Shown: in pieces, positions 1 to 6,813 of the stretch
Layout of the letters: every line of letters begins with the position of its first letter
How positions within the stretch are numbered: position 1 is the first letter of the stretch
DNA from: Hepatocystis sp. ex Piliocolobus tephrosceles
Lineage: Eukaryota > Apicomplexa > Aconoidasida > Haemosporida > Plasmodiidae
Assembly: GCA_902459845.2 (NCBI GenBank)
Contig: CABPSV020000130.1
Coordinates: 9,906 to 27,225, forward strand
Length of the DNA: 17,320 nucleotides
Direction: 5' to 3'
Notes under the pieces: model-generated
The model's input: the letters and a program-made list of their open reading frames with translations, nothing else
Told to the model about the DNA's origin: nothing
The model's database searches: none
Translations under genes and position numbers: made by a program

Positions 1-196
1 TTTTGCTTGTATTTGTACTGGTGTTTTTGCTTGTATTTGTACTGGTGTTTTTGCTTGTATTTGTACTGGTGTTTTTGCTTGTATTTGTACTGGTGTTTTT
101 GTTTGTATTTGTACTGGTGTTTTTGCTTGTATTTGTGCTTGTATTTTTGCTTGTATTTGTGCTTGTATTTGTGCTTGTATTTGTGCTTGTACTTTT
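1..196. repeat. Minisatellite, 24-bp units passing into 12-bp units
   Basis: The motif gcttgtatttgt recurs at 5, 29, 53, 77, 101 (with one c-to-t change) and 125, a period of 24 bases. It then recurs at 137, 149, 161, 173 and 185, a period of 12. The 24-base unit is the 12-mer plus a diverged 12-mer (actggtgttttt). All units are multiples of three, so several frames stay open. The + strand would encode a Leu/Val/Phe repeat, which is unlikely to be real. On the - strand one frame has an ATG at 227-225 and runs off the left edge as a Lys/Tyr/His/Gln repeat. The array may therefore lie in the 5' part of a - strand gene outside the window, or be plain intergenic satellite. Confidence 0.9.
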
Positions 197-227
197 CTGT
201 TTTTTTTTTATTTTTTTTTCTATTCAT
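1..227 (-). CDS. Possible 5' end of a low-complexity protein, cut by the window edge
   Basis: On the - strand an ATG at 227-225 opens a frame with no stop to position 1. It begins MNRKKNKKKTEKYKHK and continues as Lys/Tyr/His/Gln repeats encoded by the minisatellite. The other two - frames have stops (TGA at 226-224, TAA at 210-208) just before the array and no Met after them. Only this frame could start here without an intron. Nothing outside the repeat supports it: no domain is visible and the poly(T) tract at 257-289 lies directly upstream. It is quite possibly a chance frame inside an intergenic satellite. Confidence 0.2.
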   Translation of the reverse strand, partial: MNRKKNKKKTEKYKHKYKHKYKHKYKQKYKHKYKQKHQYKYKQKHQYKYKQKHQYKYKQKHQYKYKQKHQYKYKQ

Positions 228-254
228 TTTTTATAACAATTTATCGCTGTTAAA

Positions 255-291
<37 letters not shown>

Positions 292-555
292 TAATTAAAA
301 ATATACACAAATGCATGAGATCACGAGCATATGGATATATATATATATATATATGTGTAAACATATACGTGTGAATTGGTATATGCTGCATGTACTTAAC
401 TAATGGTACGCGCTTTCAAGTTTTGCACTTTTATACACAAATATATATATACATAACGTGCGTATCATTTTTATGCACATTTTAACAAACTATCGTGATA
501 AATAGAATCTTTTCATTTTAAACAACGAAAAAAAAGTTATTAAACATTAAAATAG

Positions 556-608
<53 letters not shown>

Positions 609-718
609 GAACGCAAAAAAACACAAAATGTATAAACTATGTGAAGTAAAAAAACTATTTAAAACAAAGAATTATTTAGAATAAAATAATAAAATATAAT
701 TAGTGTATTTGTATGGGC

Positions 719-763
<45 letters not shown>

Positions 764-801
764 GATGCTTTTTTTTTTTTTTTTGTCTTTGTTTCTTTCG
801 T
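228..801. other. Intergenic spacer with homopolymer and AT microsatellites
   Basis: This spacer has no supportable gene. It holds a pure T run of 33 at 257-289, an (AT)n run near 333-354, an A run passing into (AT)n near 556-600, another (AT)n run near 721-754 and a T run near 769-784. The part at 300-500 is less A+T-rich and has no low-complexity bias. It is probably 3' untranslated sequence of the - strand gene that ends at 802, but I see no specific signal. Confidence 0.6.
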
Positions 802-1362
802 CTACTCGAGAAACCAAAACATTGGACCTTCTCCTTTCGACCCATCAGTTCTTTTAGGCATCCATGGGAAAGCTGAAGATTTATGTTTAATCATATAATT
901 ACTTCCATATATACACATAGTACAATATAATGTAACAAATGACCATAAAAACCAAATGATTGATACTTCTAATTTGTTGGCATCTTTAAGGTTTTCTATA
1001 CTTGGTACAATTCTTTGTGGATGCTTTTGTTTCAATCTGTTAAAAAGAGTTAATCTAAAAACATCCGTTCGTTCAGGTCCATGGAATGCACTACCTCTTA
1101 ATTCACTAGTTTTCGATTTGTTTATGTTTAATTCATCTACAGTTATTACTTTTCCATGATATGAATTATTTAAAAAATCTAGTAAATCTTCTGATTCATT
1201 TGTATTTGCATATACTCCCTTAGTTTTATGCACAGGTTTTATAATATTAATTAATTTGCTTGGAGCAATATATTTCCACTGGTTAAAATCATGCCATTTT
1301 CCTAAATATATGTGATTACCTGCTAGCTTTTTTCTTGATAAATTTAAAAGTGATGATGTCAT
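802..1362 (-). CDS. Conserved-looking small single-pass membrane protein, unknown function
   Basis: A complete 186-residue ORF read from ATG at 1362 to a stop ending at 802. Its codon and residue mix is that of a real protein: Trp, Pro, Gly and His are well spread and no Asn/Lys run is present, unlike the spacers around it. The N-terminus is basic and hydroxylated with no acid until Asp25, as in a mitochondrial targeting sequence. Residues about 132-156 form one hydrophobic, Trp/Tyr/Cys-rich helix. The tail after it (157-186) is basic with Pro, Trp and Gly. I do not recognise the family. A small protein with a presequence-like N-terminus and one helix near the C-terminus would fit an accessory subunit of a mitochondrial inner-membrane complex, but this is inference only. 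It shares strand with the Pus10 gene, 1.56 kb away. Confidence 0.75.
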   Translation of the reverse strand: MTSSLLNLSRKKLAGNHIYLGKWHDFNQWKYIAPSKLINIIKPVHKTKGVYANTNESEDLLDFLNNSYHGKVITVDELNINKSKTSELRGSAFHGPERTDVFRLTLFNRLKQKHPQRIVPSIENLKDANKLEVSIIWFLWSFVTLYCTMCIYGSNYMIKHKSSAFPWMPKRTDGSKGEGPMFWFLE

Positions 1363-2923
1363 TTTTATATATAATAAAAAAAAAAAAATAAATCTTTTTA
1401 TTAAATGATAAATTGATACTTTTTTTTTTTTTTTTTTTTTTTTTTTGGTACTCGTTTACACTTAATTACACTCCCACTGCTGTATACTTTTTTTATACTA
1501 CTTTTTTTTTTCAATTCGTTTGAAACAATATATTATTTATGCGTATGTTTTCTAGAATTTATAAAAAAAAAAAATGTATTATATATTTTACACACATATA
1601 TAAATGTATATATATTAGTTTGTTGCATATAAAAAAATAAAAAAGCTAAATAGTTATATTTACAAAAAAAGGTTTTTTTGTTTAAAACATACTCAAATAA
1701 GTATAAGTTTTTTTTTTTTTTTTTTTTTTCTTGGCATAGGAAAAGCTGTCAGTGTAAATGAAAAGTAAAAATATAAATATATCAATTATTTTTACATTTT
1801 TAAAAAAATATAGCAAAACGTTCATAATCGTTTCATGAAATTCATAAAATTGTGTTTAGTTTAAAATATATTAATAAACAAAAAAGGAATGAGCAAAAAA
1901 AAAAAAAAAAAATTATCTTCTATTTGTGTTTTTTTTATTCTTATCAAAAAATTTAAAAAAAAAAAAAAAAATAATAAAGCCAGGTCAATCATACCAAAAA
2001 TACAATAATATATTTATTTGTTTCGCTCCAAGAATTTTATTTTATTTGTTATTATTACATAAAAAGTTTCTTAAAATTAGAAAAATAAAAAAAAAAAAAA
2101 AAATGAGCCATTTGATTTTTTTTTTTTTTTTTTTTGATAGATTTTAATTTTTGTAATATATGTTCCTTTTTTATGGATGTATAAAAAATATACTCATTTC
2201 CAGATAACTCAACTTTATATAAACATATATAATGCAAACAAATTCTGTTTTATACATTTTTTACCAACTTTTTTTGTGTAGCTATAACATAAGTTATGTA
2301 ACTTTAAAAAAAAAAAAAAAAAAAATAGTATACTTATTTAAAATAAAAAATAAGTTTTTAAAAAACAAGATTGTGTATTTTTAATTTCAAAAAATTTATT
2401 TTGATGTTGCGAAACTTAAAAAAGTATAGTATAGTGGAAAATAACATTTAAAATTGAGATAATAATTTAAAGGAAAAAAGAGATATTAAATTTTCGCCCT
2501 ATATATACATATCATAAAAACCATTTACAACATTATTAAAATTGCATTGATAAAGCAGATATAAAAAAAGAGTTCTAGTTCTCATATATTAACAAGCATT
2601 TAAAAAAATAATTTAAAAAGAAAAAAAAAAAAAAGTAAGTAAATAAATAAAAATATATAAGCACCAATTTAATGTTTTGTATTATTTTTTTAAAAAGTGT
2701 CATAGCAAATGTACAAAATATATAGATTTTATTAAATAATTAGATAAATTCATAAAAGTGAAAAACTTTTATTTACAACATATGCATTATACATGTAACA
2801 ATTTTTACATATATTTATACGGGCACACACACACACAGGCATATATCTACATTTACAAACTACAATGAACATTTTTATATAGATAAATACAAGATAAAAT
2901 AAAAAAAAAAAAAAATCACTATT
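1363..2923. other. Intergenic spacer between two - strand genes
   Basis: It contains the upstream region of the 186-residue protein gene (right of 1362) and the downstream region of the Pus10 gene (left of 2924). Homopolymers are frequent: T runs near 1421-1446 and 1710-1729, A runs near 1895-1911, 1957-1970 and 2087-2103, a T run near 2117-2135 and an A run near 2306-2325. A short (CA)n run lies at 2824-2837. Short ORFs here are mostly reading frames through these runs. One fragment at 2136-2301 (-) looks more protein-like and is listed separately. Confidence 0.6.
2014..2301 (-). other. Doubtful coding-like fragment, weak resemblance to ribosomal protein bL33
   Basis: On the - strand 2213-2136 reads VELSGNEYIFYTSIKKEH followed by ILQKLKSI, a mixed, non-repetitive composition unlike the surrounding spacer. 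A possible preceding exon at 2301-2265 ends in Thr-Lys-Lys-Val and a G before GTAAAA. It joins in frame to an AG acceptor at 2214-2213 across a 52-base intron. A piece at 2069-2014 follows an AG and reads FYVIITNKIKFLERNK, then a stop. The order Lys-Lys-Val...Phe-Tyr-x-Thr...Lys-Leu, then a Phe-Leu-Glu-basic end, is reminiscent of small bL33 ribosomal proteins. However, no GT donor lies between 2136 and 2070, so the last two pieces cannot be joined by ordinary splicing, and no convincing start exon was found. It may be a relic or chance. Confidence 0.15.
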
Positions 2924-5410
2924 TTAATCATTGTCGTATGTAAAACCAGAAACATCCAAATTTAATATGTTTACAAAACAATTTTCGTCAAAGAAATATT
3001 TTAAATTTGGAAATGTTCTTCCTCTATCACCATTAACAAATTCTTTGATATAAGTCCCAGCTTGTGTTAATAAATATAATAAAGAAAAATGTTTATGGAT
3101 AAAAACTAAATTAAAATAATATATTTTCCGTTCTCTATTTATTAGTCCTCTTCTATGAACTACTCTTATTGGTGTTTTTTGCATTATTTTTATAACATAA
3201 GAATCGTTTGGGTTTTTTTTCTTTTCATAATTAAAAACATCTTGATTAATTTTTTCTATTTTAGCTCTACTCATTGGAGTAGAATGATATATCAGACATT
3301 TATATTTTTTTTTTCTATCTTCACCATATTTAATAATTTTTTTTATTAATTCATAATTTGTGCTAAAAGCAACATTGTTTAATTTAACATCAACTAATGT
3401 ATTAATTTTTTTAAAACTATATGTATTTAAAATATTAATATTTTCCAAATTAGAGCATTTATTTTGCTGACTGAGTTTGATAGATAAGTCCAATTCGTCG
3501 TTACGTATATTTTTATGACCTCCATTATTATTAGATCGTGTAATGTTATCATGATGTGAGGTATTATTATGACCTGAGCTATTTGAAATAAGTACATCAT
3601 CGGATAGTAATATTTCTAATTCTTCATTACAGGTATTACATATTTGTATGTTTCCTATTTTTTTCTGCTCAATAATTTGATATGTTGGTTGTTCTATCAC
3701 TATTTGATTAGTGTTCACATCATAGAGGATACAGGTAGTTAATTTCTTTATGAGCATATAACAGTTGTTAATTGATTCTGATAATATACCAGTTGTTGTT
3801 TTTTCGTTTTTTATATTATTACATATAGTTACATTATTACCATTTAAATGTTTTTTATTATCACTTAACTCTTTGTTAGTATTCTCTACATTTGTAGCAT
3901 ATATGTTATTATAATTTTGTAAAAAGTTAATTCCATCTTTTATGGTTTGAATTTGAAGAACGTTACTATCGATTTTGGTGTTATTTATTTTTTCTATTGT
4001 TTTTATTTTTTTAAAAAATAAATAAAAATTGAGTAATGAAAATTTCGTTTCTTTTAAAACAAAAACAAAGGGTCTTCCTATATTCATCATTCGTACATCT
4101 TTATCTTCTCTTCCAGAGCTTATGAAAGTTCCATCAGAAAATAAAAAAATATTTTTAAAAATATTATATATACATTCTTCTACTGATAAACAAGACACAG
4201 ATGAATCATTTATTAGCCATCTCGTTTGTGACATTTCTTTATTATATTTATTATAATACCCACATATGCACAAATTGTTATATGAAATATATATTTCCAT
4301 ATCATTTGTGTTGTTTTCAGTAGTATAATAATTATTATTATTATTATTTTTTTCTTTTTTTAGTAAGTCTTCATTATCTATATTTTGTGCAACATTTTTA
4401 TCGACTTGTTGATTATTTTTTTCTTTTTTTAGTAAGTCTTCATTATCTATATTTTGTTCAACAATTTTATCGACTTGTTGATTTTTGTTATGATGGGAAA
4501 TGTCTTCTGTGTTAATAAGGTTATTATACATTTCATCTTTTTCTTTATTTAAAGTAAAAAATGTTCTATTTTTTTTTCTTTTTTTACCAAACTGATGATC
4601 GTTTTTTTTTTTATTTTTACATGATGTGTCACTAATTTCATTAGTACAAATTACGTCATTATTTTGAATGAACGCTTTGAAAACAAACACAGACTGGTTA
4701 TATAAGTTTATAATAAAATTTAATAATCTGTTAGTTAATTCCAGAGTGTGGAATATTTTTTTATAAAATGTTAAATATATATATATTAATGTGAATATAA
4801 TGCATTTTTGTATTTTTTTTTTAATAAAATCACTTTTTAGTTCTATTTTAATAATAAAGTTTTGATTTATTTTTTCATAAATTTGTTCTAAAGTTTGTAA
4901 GGAAAATTTTGTTATTTCTTTTATTTTTTTGGATTCATGTAAATATAAAAAAAAAAAAATTATATCAATATTATTCATAAGAGTTTTAAATATATTTTCC
5001 ATTCTAAAAAGAAGGTTATTTATTTTATGCTCCTCTTCTTTGGTAATAACTGACGTATCAAGTATAACATTATTATGAAATGAACTATTTTTATTATAAA
5101 ATAAAATCAAATCAATATTATGCATTCCTTTACATATTTTGCATAAAAAAAGATTGGTGTAGATACGTTTATATATTCCACTACCTGTATCATGTTCTTT
5201 AAATTTTTCTTCTGCTTTATTTATATATTTTAACAATAAGTTATTATTACAATTATTGTTTAAAAAAGTGTTGTCGGTATTATTTTGTTCTACACCGTTT
5301 TGATTTTCGCCATACCTATGATCTTCTACAAAATATTTATCAAAAAATAAAAATTCGTTATCTTTCACATTTTCTTCAAGCATAGAGCAGCGAAAACATA
5401 TATTTTCCAT
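2924..5410 (-). CDS. PUS10: tRNA pseudouridine synthase, Pus10 family
   Basis: A single-exon 828-residue protein. Pus10 enzymes convert uridines 54 and/or 55 of the tRNA T-arm to pseudouridine in archaea and many eukaryotes. The N-terminus has two CxxC pairs, Cys5/Cys8 and Cys90/Cys93, as in the Pus10 zinc-binding THUMP-containing region. A MSQTRW block at 393-398 precedes the catalytic core, GREDKDVRM at 433-441 followed by GRPF at 446-449. By analogy with the TruA GRTD motif, Asp436 is the likely catalytic residue. The C-terminus carries the family signature: QKTPIRVVHRR at 744-754, LTQAGTYIKEFVNGDRGRT at 781-799 and an LDV near 818-820. The protein is longer than usual family members (roughly 400-530 residues) because of Asn/Lys-rich insertions at about 255-372, 500-545 and 600-665. 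The first of these holds a tandem duplication. The gene is divergent from the PPX-like gene across 1.4 kb. Confidence 0.93.
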   Translation of the reverse strand: MENICFRCSMLEENVKDNEFLFFDKYFVEDHRYGENQNGVEQNNTDNTFLNNNCNNNLLLKYINKAEEKFKEHDTGSGIYKRIYTNLFLCKICKGMHNIDLILFYNKNSSFHNNVILDTSVITKEEEHKINNLLFRMENIFKTLMNNIDIIFFFLYLHESKKIKEITKFSLQTLEQIYEKINQNFIIKIELKSDFIKKKIQKCIIFTLIYIYLTFYKKIFHTLELTNRLLNFIINLYNQSVFVFKAFIQNNDVICTNEISDTSCKNKKKNDHQFGKKRKKNRTFFTLNKEKDEMYNNLINTEDISHHNKNQQVDKIVEQNIDNEDLLKKEKNNQQVDKNVAQNIDNEDLLKKEKNNNNNNYYTTENNTNDMEIYISYNNLCICGYYNKYNKEMSQTRWLINDSSVSCLSVEECIYNIFKNIFLFSDGTFISSGREDKDVRMMNIGRPFVFVLKETKFSLLNFYLFFKKIKTIEKINNTKIDSNVLQIQTIKDGINFLQNYNNIYATNVENTNKELSDNKKHLNGNNVTICNNIKNEKTTTGILSESINNCYMLIKKLTTCILYDVNTNQIVIEQPTYQIIEQKKIGNIQICNTCNEELEILLSDDVLISNSSGHNNTSHHDNITRSNNNGGHKNIRNDELDLSIKLSQQNKCSNLENINILNTYSFKKINTLVDVKLNNVAFSTNYELIKKIIKYGEDRKKKYKCLIYHSTPMSRAKIEKINQDVFNYEKKKNPNDSYVIKIMQKTPIRVVHRRGLINRERKIYYFNLVFIHKHFSLLYLLTQAGTYIKEFVNGDRGRTFPNLKYFFDENCFVNILNLDVSGFTYDND
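4346..4483 (-). repeat. Two-copy 69-bp tandem repeat inside the Pus10 coding region
   Basis: Residues 310-332 and 333-355 of the Pus10-like protein repeat with a period of 23 residues (69 bases). Each copy reads NQQVDK, a variable segment, then QNIDNEDLLKKEK and Asn. The copies differ mainly in Ile-Val-Glu against Asn-Val-Ala, so the duplication is recent. It keeps the frame and sits in the low-complexity insertion before the catalytic core, followed by an Asn run. Confidence 0.9.
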
Positions 5411-5419
5411 TATATATTC

Positions 5420-5453
<34 letters not shown>

Positions 5454-5874
5454 TTATATTTATATTTTTTTTTTTTTTTGTGTTAAAAAAGTGTTAAGTA
5501 TGAAGCGAAAGTTAACAGCTGCATGAATTGAAATTACAACACCTTATGTATTGAAAAAAAAAAAATATATTAATGTATATATACGTACGTGTACATGAGT
5601 TTATGCGATTAATTATTTTCTTTTATTGCGAACATTTTGTTTTTTTATATATAAAAACATTATATGTTATGTATATTTATAATAAAATAATGACTCTTTT
5701 TTTAACTAAAATTTGATAGTAATTTTTTATACATTTTTATTGTATAACTCATTTAGGTAAATTTTAATATATCATTTTTATGTATAATACGGAATAGTTA
5801 CGCGTTTTTATATTTCTTGCATGAATAATTTTTTTACTAATAAAAAAAAAATGTTGTAAAACAACAAAAAAAAA

Positions 5875-5927
5875 GGGGGGGAATGAGAAAACAGGGGGAG
5901 TGAGAAAAAGGGAAAAATAAATAAGGG
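5875..5927 (+). promoter_or_regulatory. Putative G-quadruplex-forming G-run cluster
   Basis: Four G runs lie on the + strand: 5875-5881 (7 G), 5894-5898 (5 G), 5910-5912 (3 G) and 5925-5927 (3 G). The loops are 12, 11 and 12 bases and the whole segment is almost pure purine. Runs of this kind are rare in DNA this A+T-rich. The site lies 465 bases upstream of the Pus10 ATG and 887 bases upstream of the PPX-like ATG. The loops are longer than the strict 1-7 base rule, so stability is uncertain. It could instead act as a protein-bound G-box. Confidence 0.5.
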
Positions 5928-6628
5928 AATAGTTGTATAATATTGCATCAATTTTATTATTATGTCATAATATAATGTTAAGACTAAAAAAATTATATAA
6001 TGTAAAAACAATTTCATATTTGAATTAAAAGTATATTTATGTATTATTTTTTTTATATATCAATTTGAAAAAAAAAAAAAAAGAAAAAAAAAAAAAAAGA
6101 ACGTTGTTTTGGCGGAAAATTATTTTTATATTTATATATACATATTTTATATATGCATTCTTACTAATTGTGTTAGTTTTGTACCATTTCGTTATTTTTT
6201 TTTATTTTTTATTTTTTTTTTATGATTTTATATATATATTTTTCTTTAAAACTGTTACTCATTTCCAACACCGTTTGTTTTTTAAATATATATTTTAAAA
6301 CATTTTGTTTTCTTTTATTATTGGTAAATAGTTTTCTGCATATAACTGATTACTCTATGTTTGTTCGTCACTGATATTTGACTTATATATATATCTACGC
6401 TTGTACACATATATGTTGTTATAGCATATAATTTTTATATGTTACTTTTACTTGAGAAAAGCACATCCGCGTGTTTACTATAGTAATTATTTATATTATG
6501 TCATTTAGTTTTATTCATATTGTATTGTATGAAATGCAATATATATATTTTTTTTTAAAGTAATCTATTATACATAGAAAATGTATTTATTTTAAAAGCG
6601 AAAAATGTACACTTCATATTTCCCAACA

Positions 6629-6632
<4 letters not shown>

Positions 6633-6666
<34 letters not shown>
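6633..6666. repeat. Poly(T) tract of 34
   Basis: An uninterrupted T run lies about 150 bases upstream of the PPX-like start codon. Such poly(dA:dT) tracts are common nucleosome-excluding elements in Plasmodium promoters. The exact length may be affected by sequencing or assembly. Confidence 0.85.
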
Positions 6667-6672
<6 letters not shown>

Positions 6673-6813
6673 TTATATGACTATATTATGACATTCATTA
6701 AAAAAAAAATTAAAATATATTAAAATAAATTCATAAAATCACGCATTTGTGAATACAGTGTTAACTTTGAATACACCATTTTCTGAAAATATTATATTTT
6801 AAATTTTACCACA

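Larger units (their letters stand above)
5411..6813. promoter_or_regulatory. Divergent intergenic region between the Pus10 and PPX-like genes
   Basis: The two flanking genes read outwards, so the 1.4 kb must hold both promoters. Next to the Pus10 start lies an (AT)n tract (about 5418-5460) and a T run. TGCATG, the core bound by some Plasmodium ApiAP2 factors, occurs at 5520-5525, but a single hexamer is weak evidence. A G-run cluster (5875-5927) is listed separately. A-rich blocks lie at about 6068-6099 and a pure T run of 34 at 6633-6666, about 150 bases before the PPX-like start. The short frames here are hydrophobic or Lys-rich readings of these tracts and are not supported as genes. Confidence 0.6.

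Noticed and set aside
3..236. + strand frames through the minisatellite encoding Leu/Val/Phe or Tyr/Cys/Leu repeats
   Set aside because: They are entirely repeat-driven and strongly hydrophobic, with no non-repeat coding support. They are open only because the repeat unit is a multiple of three.
956..1159. + strand ORF of 67 residues
   Set aside because: It lies antisense within the 186-residue protein gene, whose frame is longer and better balanced.
1363..2923. Centromere or very A+T-rich structural locus
   Set aside because: The spacer is not uniformly extreme in A+T, has scattered mixed-base segments, and lacks the long tandem core expected of Plasmodium centromeres.
3155..3349. + strand ORF of 64 residues, and another at 4029-4256
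   Set aside because: Both are shadows opposite the Pus10 coding frame, which carries the family motifs at these sites.
5808..6017. - strand ORF of 69 hydrophobic residues
   Set aside because: Its Phe/Leu/Pro content comes from reading the G-run/purine cluster and A runs in antisense. There is no signal peptide context or mixed composition.
6065..6298. + strand ORF of 77 residues starting with a Lys run
   Set aside because: It is a reading of A and T homopolymers in the divergent promoter, with no recognisable domain.
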